55,988 nt of DNA. Source: JACPHD01 sp964431805 (GTDB taxonomy: Bacteria > Patescibacteriota > Patescibacteriia > Patescibacteriales > GWC2-42-12). The position numbers and the translations under genes were made by a program. Positions 1-8,620 of the stretch are shown here, piece by piece. Within the stretch, counting starts at the first letter, position 1, and every line of letters begins with the position of its first letter. The stretch covers positions 1 to 55,988 of the forward strand of contig CAYSKV010000007.1 of the NCBI GenBank assembly GCA_964431805.1, given 5' to 3'. The notes beneath the pieces are model-generated. The model searched no databases. It saw only the letters and a program-made list of their open reading frames with translations, and was not told the origin of the DNA.

Positions 1-78
1 ATATTTTATGCTAAATTTAAAGCGTGCAAATTTACCATATTTTAAATTAAATAAACTTTAATTATTAACAAAAATTTT

Positions 79-597
79 ATGACTAAGAAAAAATTTAAGT
101 TTTTAACCCTATTATTAATTTTACCGATTTTTACTTTAGTTCTTAGCGGTTGCGGTAAAAGCGTTTCACAAATGGCTGGCGAAAAAGCAGCTGAAAAAAT
201 AATTGAGAACCAAATGGGCGGTAAGGCTGATATTGATGTTGATGGTGATAATGTAAAAATAAATACTAAAGAAGGCAGTATTGAAGCCGGCGATGATGTT
301 AAATTGCCAGCTGATTTTCCGAACGATGTTTATGTTATTGATGGCAAGATAGTCGCGGCTATGTCCGATCAGGCCAATAAAGGCTTTACCATTTCGATTG
401 AAATCAATAAAAGTTTAGATGAGGCGTTTGCTATTTATCAGGATGAGTTTAAAAAACAAGATTGGAAAATTACCGGCACCATGAATTTTGGCGAATCTGC
501 TAGCATAGCGGCTGAAAAAGATAATCGTACAGCTTCCGTTTTTATTAGTAAAAGCGATGATAAGACAACCGTTATTTTAGGCGCGGGGACAAAATAA
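79..597 (+). CDS. Predicted lipoprotein
   Basis: A 172-residue protein with a lipoprotein signal peptide: lysines at residues 3-7, a hydrophobic stretch to about residue 23, then the lipobox LSGC with the lipidated cysteine at residue 25. The mature part is soluble, acidic and about 148 residues long. Its second half (about 100-172) alternates short strands and a helix and looks like one compact domain. I do not recognise the family. The ATG lies in an A+T-rich leader without a Shine-Dalgarno sequence, as for most genes here. It is probably anchored to the outer face of the membrane. Confidence 0.85.
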   Translation: MTKKKFKFLTLLLILPIFTLVLSGCGKSVSQMAGEKAAEKIIENQMGGKADIDVDGDNVKINTKEGSIEAGDDVKLPADFPNDVYVIDGKIVAAMSDQANKGFTISIEINKSLDEAFAIYQDEFKKQDWKITGTMNFGESASIAAEKDNRTASVFISKSDDKTTVILGAGTK

Positions 598-632
598 TTT
601 ATTTTTTATAATTAATTAACTAAATTAAAATT

Positions 633-1031
633 ATGAAAGGATTTAATTCAAATATTGAAAAAGATACTTTGGAAAATAATAATTTTCGTAAAGTGCTTTA
701 TACGGGTAAACATAGCCAATTAGTTTTAATGTCTTTAAAGCCAAAAGAAGAAATTGGCATGGAAGTCCATGAAGAAAATGACCAATTTTTTCGTTTTGAA
801 AAAGGCCAGGGTAAATGCATTATTGATGGCAATGAGTATGATTTAAAAGATGGTTCAGCTATAGTTGTACCGGCCGGGGCAGAGCATAATATTATTAATG
901 TTTCAGAAACGGACGATCTTAAACTCTATACGATTTATTCCCCGGCGCATCATAAAGATGGAATCGTACGCGCGACTAAGGCCGAAGCCGAAGCCGACGG
1001 ACCGGAATTTGACGGCGTTACCACCGAATAG
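633..1031 (+). CDS. Small single-domain cupin protein
   Basis: A 132-residue protein with one cupin barrel. Cupin motif 1 is around residues 45-65 (GMEVHEENDQFFRFEKGQG) and motif 2 around 79-88 (VPAGAEHNI). The His and Glu of motif 1 and the His of motif 2 supply the usual three or four metal ligands. Cupins of this size may be isomerases, dioxygenases or simple metal-binding proteins, so the substrate cannot be read from sequence. The tail is acidic and rich in Ala and Glu. It sits 35 bases after the lipoprotein gene on the same strand and may share its transcript. Confidence 0.85.
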   Translation: MKGFNSNIEKDTLENNNFRKVLYTGKHSQLVLMSLKPKEEIGMEVHEENDQFFRFEKGQGKCIIDGNEYDLKDGSAIVVPAGAEHNIINVSETDDLKLYTIYSPAHHKDGIVRATKAEAEADGPEFDGVTTE

Positions 1032-1070
1032 ACTATTATATTTTAATATAAAACTATAATTATTTAATTT

Positions 1071-1478
1071 ATGTCTATTTTAAAAGAATTTAAGCAATTT
1101 TTATTGCGCGGTAACGTTGTTGATTTGGCTGTTGGCGTTGTCGTAGGCGCTTCCTTTAGCGCGGTTGTAACGGCGCTAGTTAAAGATTTTTTAACTCCGC
1201 TAATTGCGGCTATTGCTAGAGTGCCTGATTTTTCAGGACTTTTCTTTACAATCAATGGCAGTAAATTTGCTTATGGGGATTTTTTTAATACTTTGATTTC
1301 ATTTGTGCTAATGGCAGTGACGATTTTTTTCTTCGTGGTAAAACCTATTAATTTACTAGTCGCGCGTTCCCATAAAGGAGCGCCGGCCGATCCAAGCACT
1401 AAAAAATGTCCAGAATGTTTAAGCGAAATTCCACTCGAAGCTAAACGCTGTTCACATTGCGCCCAACCGTTGATTTAG
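1071..1478 (+). CDS. mscL: Large-conductance mechanosensitive channel MscL with zinc-ribbon tail
   Basis: A 135-residue MscL that opens under membrane tension to release solutes. The N-terminal amphipathic helix and TM1 are typical (EFKQFLLRGNVVDLAVGVVVG, then the TM1 continuation), and TM2 lies around residues 72-95. The C-terminus replaces the usual charged bundle with two CxxC pairs (CPECLSEIP and CSHCAQP), a probable small zinc ribbon in the cytoplasm. The stop codon lies 5 bases before the ATG of the next gene. Confidence 0.93.
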   Translation: MSILKEFKQFLLRGNVVDLAVGVVVGASFSAVVTALVKDFLTPLIAAIARVPDFSGLFFTINGSKFAYGDFFNTLISFVLMAVTIFFFVVKPINLLVARSHKGAPADPSTKKCPECLSEIPLEAKRCSHCAQPLI

Positions 1479-1483
1479 AATTT

Positions 1484-2236
1484 ATGAAAATTAAAAAACC
1501 ATTAGTTATCATTATAGTTTTAATTTTAGCCGTAATCCTATATTTATATTTGGCTAACGCTTATACTTATTTTATGTTTAATCGCGTTGGTTTAAAAGCT
1601 CCGCCCTCGCAAAATTCTTATATATTTAACGAGACGGTTAGTGGAGAGAATTTAACTTATGCCGCTTTGGGCGATAGCTTAACCTCAGGCATGGGTTTAA
1701 ATAAATACGAAGATTCATTCCCTTGTTTATTAGCAAAAGATTTATCATCCGACGGTAAAAAGGTGTCGTTAAAAAATTTTTCTTATCCAGGTTATCGCAC
1801 AGATGATTTAATAGAAAATTTATTAGATCAGGCCGTAGCTTCAAATCCGCAGATTATTACTTTACTTATTGGTATTAATGACATTCATGGTTTTTATAGT
1901 AAAGAAAAATTTAAAAAAAATTATCAATTTATTTTAGATCGCTTAGCTAAAGAAACTAAAGCTAAAATTTACGCTATTAGTTTGCCGTATATTGGCGACG
2001 ATGTTTTTATTGCGCCATTTAATTATTATTCAAGCCAAAGAACAGCTGAATTTAATAAAATTATCAAAGAATTAGCTAAGGGGTATGATATAACATATAT
2101 AGATATTGCTGAGCCGACTAAGGCGATATTCTCTCAAGATAAATCTTATTATGCTTTAGATGAATTTCATCCTTCGGCGGTCGGTCAAGCGCTTTGGGAA
2201 GAAATAATTTTTAATGATATCAAAAACGATTTTTAA
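1484..2236 (+). CDS. Membrane-anchored SGNH/GDSL-family hydrolase
   Basis: A 250-residue protein with one N-terminal membrane segment (about residues 6-25) and an outside SGNH hydrolase domain. Block I is ALGDSLTSG with the nucleophile Ser, block III is GINDI with the Asn, and block V is DEFHPS with the catalytic Asp and His. Substrates could be acyl esters of lipids, glycans or peptidoglycan. The start was set at the ATG at 1484: an upstream TTG in the same frame overlaps mscL and adds only nine unlikely residues. It is probably co-transcribed with mscL. Confidence 0.85.
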   Translation: MKIKKPLVIIIVLILAVILYLYLANAYTYFMFNRVGLKAPPSQNSYIFNETVSGENLTYAALGDSLTSGMGLNKYEDSFPCLLAKDLSSDGKKVSLKNFSYPGYRTDDLIENLLDQAVASNPQIITLLIGINDIHGFYSKEKFKKNYQFILDRLAKETKAKIYAISLPYIGDDVFIAPFNYYSSQRTAEFNKIIKELAKGYDITYIDIAEPTKAIFSQDKSYYALDEFHPSAVGQALWEEIIFNDIKNDF

Positions 2237-2288
2237 AATATTTAAATTATAGTTTGTTTTAAATAATAATTTAAGATATAATTACCAC

Positions 2289-3056
2289 ATGCAATTAAAA
2301 GCTAGTCTACATATCCATACCAGCGAAGATAAAAAAGACGGTCATATTATAAACTATAATGTTTATGATTTGATTGATGAGGCGGAAAAGAGTGGATTTA
2401 AAGTTTTAGGTTTTACGCCTCATAAAAAGTTTGTTTTTAAAGAAGAATTTGCTGAATATGCCCGCAAAAAGGACATTCTTTTAATACCGGGCATTGAACT
2501 TGGTCTAGGGCGCGTTTTAAATAAACACGTTATTATTTTAAATTGCGACAAAAGCGTAGAAAAAGTTAAAACTTTAAAGCAGCTTTTACAATTTAAAAAG
2601 GAACATCCGGAAATATTTGTTTTAGCCCCGCACCCGACCTACACCAGATTTATTTCTATAGGCGCCAGAAAATTAAAAAAATACATTGGTTTATTTGATG
2701 CGATTGAATATTCATGTTCTTATTCTCAAAAATATAATTTTAATAATAAAAAAGCTGGAAATATCGCCGCTCATTTTCAAAAACCAATTATATCAACGGC
2801 TGATGTTCATATTCTTAAAAAACTCAATACAGATTTTGCTATTATTGAGGCGGTAGATTGCACGCCCGAGAGTATATTTCAAGCTATAAAATACGGTAAA
2901 TTTAAAAATGTTACTGCGCCAAAAACATTTTTTGAATTAATTAAGTCTTATGTAAATTTTTCAGTAAAATATATTACTAAATATATAACAGTAAAAATTT
3001 TACACCTTAAACCAAAAGAATTAGGCCTAGAAACCGCAGTCGTTAAAGAAGTTTAG
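2289..3056 (+). CDS. PHP-domain metal-dependent phosphoesterase
   Basis: A 255-residue PHP-fold protein. Metal ligands visible in order are LHIHTS near the N-terminus, the Glu of IPGIELG, the His of APHPTY and TADVH near residue 175. This set matches stand-alone PHP phosphoesterases, which hydrolyse nucleotides or phosphate esters, and not the domain fused to DNA polymerase III. The C-terminal 50 residues are basic and hydrophobic (VNFSVKYITKYITVKIL) and may sit on the membrane. The substrate is unknown. Confidence 0.8.
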   Translation: MQLKASLHIHTSEDKKDGHIINYNVYDLIDEAEKSGFKVLGFTPHKKFVFKEEFAEYARKKDILLIPGIELGLGRVLNKHVIILNCDKSVEKVKTLKQLLQFKKEHPEIFVLAPHPTYTRFISIGARKLKKYIGLFDAIEYSCSYSQKYNFNNKKAGNIAAHFQKPIISTADVHILKKLNTDFAIIEAVDCTPESIFQAIKYGKFKNVTAPKTFFELIKSYVNFSVKYITKYITVKILHLKPKELGLETAVVKEV

Positions 3057-3068
3057 TTTAATAATTTG

Positions 3069-3737
3069 ATGAAAGTAGAAATAATTATGAGAAAAGAACT
3101 TTTAGAAAAAATTAAAAAAGTAGAAAAAGCTATTACGGAAAGTAAAGAGATAGGCGTTAGTAGGTTAGAGAAATTAAATGATGATGTGCGAAAAGCTTTT
3201 AATAGCGCCATTGAATCGGTTGCTGGGACAAAAAGTTTAATTAAAGAAATAGAATTAAGGCGCGAAAAACTTAAAAGCTGGCGGGTTGGATTTTTAAAAA
3301 CAATTTGGCCGATCAATTTTAAATATCTTTTTAGCATGCCATTTATTTATGGCATGTTTTTCCCGGTTATAATTTTACATTTTTTTATAGAAATTTATCA
3401 TCAAGTTTGTTTTAGAATTTACGGCATACCTCTAGTTGATGGAAAAGAGTTTTTTATTTACGATCGCCAGCTTCTGCCTTATTTAAACTGGTTAGAAAAA
3501 TTTAATTGCATTTATTGTAGTTATGTTAATAATGTTTTTCGTTATTCAGTAGAAATTGGCGGCCGCACGGAAAGATTTTGGTGTCCCATAAAATATGCTA
3601 GACATATTGAACAACCTCACTCGCAATATAATAAATTTGTCGGCTACCTTGACGCCGAAGAATTTCAAAAAAAACGTCAAAGCCTGAGAGATTTTTCAGA
3701 TCTTACTTCAGCAGAAGCCAAACCTGAAAAATTATAA
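3069..3737 (+). CDS. Conserved protein of unknown function with Cys/His cluster
   Basis: A 222-residue protein. Residues 1-75 are charged and helical, possibly coiled coil. Residues about 85-120 hold one or two hydrophobic segments (MPFIYGMFFPVIILHFFIEIYH). The last third has a conserved-looking block with CIYCSYVN, RFWCPIKYARHIEQPH and a Tyr/Phe-rich tail, suggesting metal binding by Cys and His. I have the impression of similar hypothetical proteins in many Gram-negative bacteria but cannot name the family. The ATG at 3069 was chosen over a TTG one codon earlier; an ATG at 3087 is also possible. Confidence 0.7.
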   Translation: MKVEIIMRKELLEKIKKVEKAITESKEIGVSRLEKLNDDVRKAFNSAIESVAGTKSLIKEIELRREKLKSWRVGFLKTIWPINFKYLFSMPFIYGMFFPVIILHFFIEIYHQVCFRIYGIPLVDGKEFFIYDRQLLPYLNWLEKFNCIYCSYVNNVFRYSVEIGGRTERFWCPIKYARHIEQPHSQYNKFVGYLDAEEFQKKRQSLRDFSDLTSAEAKPEKL

Positions 3738-3758
3738 TGTAATTTTAAAATAAATTAT

Positions 3759-4091
3759 ATGGGAAAATCATGTGTTTTTGCTCCGATAATTATTTTTTTT
3801 GTAATCTTCGGCGCTCTAATTTTTGCGTTTGTCGCTTTTATTTTAAAGATGGTTAGAAAAACAAAGAAAGATTATTGGATTGGCACAGTTCAAGATAAAA
3901 AATATTTTGAAAAAAAAGATCATGAAATCGGCGAGAGGCTTGGTCGCACCGAACATTTTTATACATTAGTAGTTAAGACCGATGACGGCAAGATTAGAAA
4001 TGTAGCGGTAGCTAGTGAAATGTATAAACAATGTCAGCCAGGCGATCGTTTAGAAAAGAAAGTCGGCGATTTAAATCCGAAAAAAGTATAA
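3759..4091 (+). CDS. Small membrane-anchored protein, unknown function
   Basis: A 110-residue protein with one strong N-terminal membrane helix (about residues 8-32) followed by a cytoplasmic or external beta-rich domain of about 75 residues (YWIGTVQDKKYFEKKD, then YTLVVKTDDGKIRNVAV). The strand pattern and the PGD turn near the end resemble small OB-like or SH3-like domains, but I do not recognise the family. It lies 21 bases downstream of the previous gene on the same strand. Confidence 0.65.
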   Translation: MGKSCVFAPIIIFFVIFGALIFAFVAFILKMVRKTKKDYWIGTVQDKKYFEKKDHEIGERLGRTEHFYTLVVKTDDGKIRNVAVASEMYKQCQPGDRLEKKVGDLNPKKV

Positions 4092-4128
4092 AATAATATT
4101 ATTTTTAATTTTAAAAATTTTTATTGAT

Positions 4129-4157
4129 TTGACTTTTATTTAAAAAGAATGTATAGT
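4129..4157 (+). promoter_or_regulatory. Sigma-70-type promoter for typA
   Basis: TTGACT (4129-4134) and TATAGT (4152-4157) are separated by exactly 17 bases, a near-consensus housekeeping promoter. Transcription would start near 4164, giving a leader of about 100 nt before typA. Confidence 0.75.
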
Positions 4158-4199
4158 GACACAACAAAGTTGCCTGGTTTGTAGGGCGCTTTTTATTTA

Positions 4200-4231
4200 C
4201 CCCAACACTTATTCTATAAGTGTAGAGGTTC
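4200..4231 (+). promoter_or_regulatory. Leader hairpin upstream of typA
   Basis: ACACTTA (4206-4212) can pair with TAAGTGT (4218-4224). C-rich sequence precedes and AGAGG follows. It lies inside the untranslated leader, about 40 nt before the start codon. The same ACTTA/TAAGT core flanked by C and G runs recurs in the tpiA-fba gap and in the S-layer leader. A role in translation or mRNA stability is inference. Confidence 0.45.
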
Positions 4232-4261
4232 GCAAAGATTTTTAAAGCTATAACGTAACAT

Positions 4262-6052
4262 ATGGAAATAAGAAATATCGCTATTATCGCCCATGTAGAT
4301 CATGGGAAAACTACTTTAACGGACAGGTTAATGCAACAAACAGGCATGACTGAGTCTGGCGTAAGCATGGATTCAAATGCCTTAGAATTAGAGCGTGGCA
4401 TTACTATATATTCAAAAAATACTTCGGTAATATATAAAGGCACAAAGATAAATATTGTTGATACGCCAGGACATGCTGATTTCGGTTCAGAAGTAGAACG
4501 AGTTTTAAGATCAATTGACTCGGTTCTTTTAGTCGTTGACGCGCAAGAAGGCCCTATGCCGCAGACTAAATTTGTTTTAAAAAAGTCTCTGCAATTAGGT
4601 TTAAAGCCAATCGTAGTAATAAATAAAATTGATAAGCCGGCCGCTAGGGTTGAATGGACTTTAGAAAAAGTTTATGAATTGTTTTTAGATTTAGGCGCGG
4701 ATGACGAACAACTTAATTTTACTACCGTTTATGCTATTGCTCGTCAAGGCATTGCTAAAAGAAATATGGATGATAAAAGCGAAAATTTAAATCCCTTGCT
4801 AGATGTTATTTTAGAGAAAGTTAAGCCTGCTTCATCAGAAGAAGGAATAAAATTGCCTTTAAGAATCCAGCCGTTTAATTTAGCTTATGATAATTTTATT
4901 GGTCGCTTAGCCATCGGCAGAATTTATGAAGGCATAGTTAATCAAGCTGATAATGTGGTGATTAAAAATCCGAACGGAGAAATTAGAACCGGAAAAATTG
5001 GTAAATTATTTACTTTTCAGGGTATTTCAAGAAAAGAAGTTAAACAAGCTAGCGCCGGAGATATTGTTATGATTGCCGGATTGCCTAATATTGATATTGG
5101 TGAAACTATTTGTTTAACTGCCGACCAAGAAGCATTGCCGGCCATCTTAGTAGATCAACCGACTATTTCATTAAATTTTTTAGTTAATAATTCTCCGTTC
5201 GCTGGTCGTGATGGTAAATATGTTACTAGCCGGCAGATTAAAGAAAGACTAGAAAAAGAATTAGAAATAAACGTTGGTTTAAAAATTGATTTTAGCACCG
5301 GAGATTATTATAAGGTTTATGGCAGAGGGGAATTACATATTGCTATATTATTAGAAAATATGCGCCGTGAAGGTTTTGAATTGCAAGTTTCTCAGCCGAC
5401 GGTAATTATTAAAGAAGAGAACGGAGTTAAACTTGAACCTTTTGAAGAAGTAACTATTGATGTGCCACAGGAATCATCCGGCGTTGTAATTGAAAAAATG
5501 GCTAAGAGAAAAGGTTTAATAAAAGAAATGAATCCTGAGCACGCCGGCATTAGAATGGTTTTTGAAATTCCGGTTAGAGGATTACTGGGTTATCGCAACG
5601 AGTTTGTAGTTGATACTAGGGGCGAGGGGATAATTTGTACGCATATGGCTGGTTTTAAGCCATACGCAGGAGAAATTGCTAAAAGCGAATTGGGCTCAAT
5701 GGTTTCTATGGCTTCGGGTAAAGCTTTGGCATTTTCTTTATGGAATCTTCAAGAACGCGGCACTTTATATATTGATGCTAATACTGAAGTTTATGAAGGT
5801 ATGGTGGTCGGCAATGTTGCTAAGGGCAATGATTTAGATGTTAATCCTATTAAAGGCAAGCAATTAACTAATATGCGCGCTTCTGGAGCTGATGAAGCTA
5901 TTAGGCTTATTCCGCCTTATGAAATTACCTTAGAACGAGGTTTAGGAATTATGAAAGAAGATGAATATTTAGAAGTTACTCCTAAAAATATAAGATTGCG
6001 AAAAATGTACTTAACTAAAAACGATAGGATTAGAGCAAATCGAGATAAATAG
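4262..6052 (+). CDS. typA: Ribosome-associated GTPase TypA/BipA
   Basis: A 596-residue translational GTPase that binds the 70S ribosome and helps assembly of the large subunit, especially under stress or cold. The G1 motif AHVDHGKTT is at residues 10-18, G3 is DTPGHADF, and G4 is NKIDKP. EF-Tu domain 2, EF-G domain III/V-like folds and the BipA-specific C-terminal domain follow. The length matches the family (about 600). The start at 4262 places the ATG right before the invariant EIRNIAIIAHVDHG. It has its own promoter and is followed by a strong terminator. Confidence 0.97.
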   Translation: MEIRNIAIIAHVDHGKTTLTDRLMQQTGMTESGVSMDSNALELERGITIYSKNTSVIYKGTKINIVDTPGHADFGSEVERVLRSIDSVLLVVDAQEGPMPQTKFVLKKSLQLGLKPIVVINKIDKPAARVEWTLEKVYELFLDLGADDEQLNFTTVYAIARQGIAKRNMDDKSENLNPLLDVILEKVKPASSEEGIKLPLRIQPFNLAYDNFIGRLAIGRIYEGIVNQADNVVIKNPNGEIRTGKIGKLFTFQGISRKEVKQASAGDIVMIAGLPNIDIGETICLTADQEALPAILVDQPTISLNFLVNNSPFAGRDGKYVTSRQIKERLEKELEINVGLKIDFSTGDYYKVYGRGELHIAILLENMRREGFELQVSQPTVIIKEENGVKLEPFEEVTIDVPQESSGVVIEKMAKRKGLIKEMNPEHAGIRMVFEIPVRGLLGYRNEFVVDTRGEGIICTHMAGFKPYAGEIAKSELGSMVSMASGKALAFSLWNLQERGTLYIDANTEVYEGMVVGNVAKGNDLDVNPIKGKQLTNMRASGADEAIRLIPPYEITLERGLGIMKEDEYLEVTPKNIRLRKMYLTKNDRIRANRDK

Positions 6053-6065
6053 ATAAAAAAATAAA

Positions 6066-6094
6066 GCAGAGACGGCGAGTCTCTGTTTTTTATT
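6066..6094 (+). terminator. Rho-independent terminator after typA
   Basis: CAGAGAC (6067-6073), loop GGCGA, GTCTCTG (6079-6085), then a run of T. A clean intrinsic terminator 14 bases after the typA stop. Confidence 0.9.
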
Positions 6095-6104
6095 GTTGTA
6101 ATAG

Positions 6105-6134
6105 TTAGCAGTAAATTTAAAAATATAGTATAAT
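6105..6134 (+). promoter_or_regulatory. Probable promoter of the NRAMP-related gene
   Basis: A perfect TATAAT (6129-6134) with a weaker TTAGCA (6105-6110) 18 bases upstream. The predicted RNA would begin just before the left arm of the inverted repeat at 6147. Confidence 0.5.
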
Positions 6135-6146
6135 TAACAATATTCA

Positions 6147-6245
6147 CCCCGTTAAATACTTTATACTATTAATGTTTATTTAAATAGCAATTTTATAAAA
6201 ATAATAACACGGGTTGAAAAATTATGAAGAATATATTTAACGGGG
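6147..6245 (+). promoter_or_regulatory. 12-bp inverted repeat spanning the NRAMP-gene start
   Basis: CCCCGTTAAATA (6147-6158) is perfectly complementary to TATTTAACGGGG (6234-6245). The left arm is at the 5' end of the predicted transcript and the right arm lies in codons 4-8 of the gene, so pairing would enclose the start codon at 6224. This may be a translational control element. It does not match the consensus of known Mn or Mg riboswitches as far as I can see. Confidence 0.5.
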
Positions 6246-7522
6246 TAAAATTATTTCAAAAAATTAAAAAAGTTTTTAAAATAATTGGGCCGGGTGTAAT
6301 TACCGGCGCGGCTGATGATGATCCATCAGGCATCGCGACCTATACTCAGGCTGGCGCTAGATTTGGCTATGGCCAGCTTTGGGTAATGATATGCACCTTG
6401 CCGTTGCTAACAGCGGTTCAAGAAGCTTGTGCGCGCATCGGCGCGGTTACCGGCAAAGGCATAGCGGCTGTTATAAAAGAAAATTATAATAAGAAAGTTT
6501 TATTTTCGGCCGTAATTTTAATTTTAGTTGCTAATACTATAAACATTGGAGCTAACATCGGCGCTATGGCCGAAGCCACACAGTTATTAATTCCTGTAAA
6601 TTTTACTGTTTTAGCTTTATTTTTTACAGTTGTAATTTTAATTTTAGAGATTTTTTTATCATATAAAACCTATTCTAAAGTTTTAAAATGGTGCGCTTTG
6701 TCTTTAATCGCTTATCCAATTACAGTTTTTTTAATTAATAATCCTTGGCTAGAAATTTTAAAGGCTACTTTTATACCTCATGTGGAATTTAGTTTTGGTT
6801 TTTTCTTTATCATTGTCGGAGTTTTAGGCACTACGATTTCTCCTTACATGTTTTTTTGGGGAGCTTCAACAGAAGTAGAAGAAGAAAAAAAACATCATAT
6901 ATTTAATCATGGGCATCCAAAAGTAAGTGAAAAATTTATACATAATTTAAGGTTAGATAATTTTTTTGGCATGTTATTTTCGCAAATTACGGCCTGGTGC
7001 ATTATTATAGTGGCTGGTACCGTGCTTCATAATAATGGCTTGGTTAATATTGAAACGGCGGCTGATGCGGCTAGAGCGCTTGAACCGTTAGTTAATACTT
7101 TTCCTAACGCTGGGTTATGGGCGAAGGTTATTTTTTCTTTTGGTATAATCGGCTTAGGCCTTTTATCAATTCCTGTGCTTTCCGCTTCAGCTTCTTACGC
7201 AGTATCAGAAGCTTTTAGCTGGAAAGAAGGTTTAAATTTAAAATTTAGAAAGGCTCATGGTTTTTACGGCGTGATTACCGTGGCCACGCTAATCGGTTTA
7301 ATGATTAATTATGTTGGTATTGATCCGATAAAAGCTTTGGTTTTTACGGCCGTGATTAACGGAGTAGTTTCCGTGCCTTTGTTATTTTTGATTAATAAAA
7401 TTGCTAGCGATAAAAAGATAATGGGTAAATATAAAAGCGGTCGGTTATCGCGAATTCTCCTTTGGCTGACTTTTTTTATTGTATTCTTGTCAAGTATCGC
7501 TATGTTTATAGCTTTGAGTTAG
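6224..7522 (+). CDS. NRAMP-related divalent cation transporter
   Basis: A 432-residue, about 11-helix transporter of the NRAMP fold. TM1 carries DDDPSGIATYTQAG where classical Mn/Fe NRAMPs have DPGN, so the Asn ligand is replaced by Gly. In TM6 the usual ATVMPHN is replaced by TTISPYM, so the metal-coordinating Met is a Ser. The Asp is kept. Loss of the soft Met ligand is what distinguishes the NRAMP-related magnesium transporters from transition-metal NRAMPs, so Mg2+ is a plausible substrate (inference). A run of His and Glu (EVEEEKKHH, then FNHGH) follows TM6. Confidence 0.9.
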   Translation: MKNIFNGVKLFQKIKKVFKIIGPGVITGAADDDPSGIATYTQAGARFGYGQLWVMICTLPLLTAVQEACARIGAVTGKGIAAVIKENYNKKVLFSAVILILVANTINIGANIGAMAEATQLLIPVNFTVLALFFTVVILILEIFLSYKTYSKVLKWCALSLIAYPITVFLINNPWLEILKATFIPHVEFSFGFFFIIVGVLGTTISPYMFFWGASTEVEEEKKHHIFNHGHPKVSEKFIHNLRLDNFFGMLFSQITAWCIIIVAGTVLHNNGLVNIETAADAARALEPLVNTFPNAGLWAKVIFSFGIIGLGLLSIPVLSASASYAVSEAFSWKEGLNLKFRKAHGFYGVITVATLIGLMINYVGIDPIKALVFTAVINGVVSVPLLFLINKIASDKKIMGKYKSGRLSRILLWLTFFIVFLSSIAMFIALS

Positions 7523-7532
7523 GTTGATTATT

Positions 7533-8588
7533 ATGGAACAAATAATTAAAACAAAAACTAAGCGCAATAATTATTTTTCTTATATTAAAGGTTGGGCCAT
7601 TATTTGTATAATATTAATACATTTAATTGATTGGTCTAATTTAATTTTATCTAAATCTGGCCTTTATTTTAAGGAATTACTTTATCCAAGCGTTCTATTC
7701 TTTATCGCCATATCTGGTAGTTTAGTTTATGTAGCTTATGGCAAATATGATTTATTTACGGCAACGAAACGATTGTTTAGGCGAGGCGGCGAGTTAATCG
7801 CTGTTTATTTTTTATATAATATTATAAAATTATTTATTTTTAATTTTTCGGCAGAGCCTTATTATTTTCAGTTTATTTCTCAAGGTAAAATGAATTTAAT
7901 AAATATTTTATCTCTACAATCCTTTACTGTGCCCATCGCCATTATTTTAACTATCGGAGCCTTTTTAATTATTTCGCCGTTATTTTTATATTTATCAAAA
8001 ACTAAGTATGCTAAATTACTAATTGGCGCTTTAATAGCGGTTGTTATTTATTTTGGTTATTTTTTCCCGATATCGGGAAATTGGTTAACTAATTTTCTTT
8101 ACGCCAAAAATAATGTTATGTTTCCCTTGATGCTTTGGCTTACGCCATTTTTGATTTGTTTTTATTTAAGCATGGTTGGTTTTGAAAAACATAAGGGTAA
8201 ATTATTATTGTTGTTTTCGGTTGTCACTATGGTTATTGGCATTTTGCAATTTAATAATTTTAGTTCGGTTAATTTTTCTGGACAAATGTATCCTTTAAAG
8301 TTATTTTATATTTTTGCCAGTTTTGCTTTTATGTATGGTTTGGTTTATATTTTTTATTTTTTAGAAAGAGTTCGTCGGCCGGCAGTAAATTATTTATTAA
8401 GTTTAATTAGACTGCTAGGGGATAATACCTTAGCTATTTATATTTACCATTGGCTAGTGATTGATTTTACGTTATGGCTTTTTTACCCTCATTTTCAATT
8501 GATTTGGCTGACTGTGCCGTTGTTTTTAATAATCTATGTAATTTTTAAAAAACAAAAATTATTAGAGTATTTTAAAGATTATGAATAA
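7533..8588 (+). CDS. Multi-pass membrane protein, acyltransferase-3-like
   Basis: A 351-residue protein with about ten membrane helices. It opens with YFSYIKGWAIICIILIHLI, which resembles TM1 of acyltransferase-3/DUF1624 proteins, where a His at the end of the helix is catalytic. Near the C-terminus LGDNTLAIYIYHWLVI recalls the family's last conserved helix. Members acylate sugars or lipids on the cell surface. The ATG at 7533 lies 10 bases after the transporter stop, so the two may be co-transcribed. A TTG nine bases earlier is less likely. Confidence 0.65.
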   Translation: MEQIIKTKTKRNNYFSYIKGWAIICIILIHLIDWSNLILSKSGLYFKELLYPSVLFFIAISGSLVYVAYGKYDLFTATKRLFRRGGELIAVYFLYNIIKLFIFNFSAEPYYFQFISQGKMNLINILSLQSFTVPIAIILTIGAFLIISPLFLYLSKTKYAKLLIGALIAVVIYFGYFFPISGNWLTNFLYAKNNVMFPLMLWLTPFLICFYLSMVGFEKHKGKLLLLFSVVTMVIGILQFNNFSSVNFSGQMYPLKLFYIFASFAFMYGLVYIFYFLERVRRPAVNYLLSLIRLLGDNTLAIYIYHWLVIDFTLWLFYPHFQLIWLTVPLFLIIYVIFKKQKLLEYFKDYE

Positions 8589-8620
8589 ATGTTATAATAT
8601 ACTATATAACTATAAAATTT

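Noticed and set aside
6135..6223. Mn (yybP-ykoY) or Mg (M-box) riboswitch before the NRAMP-related gene
   Set aside because: The leader is under 100 nt and lacks the conserved loop sequences of either class; only the 12-bp inverted repeat is evident.
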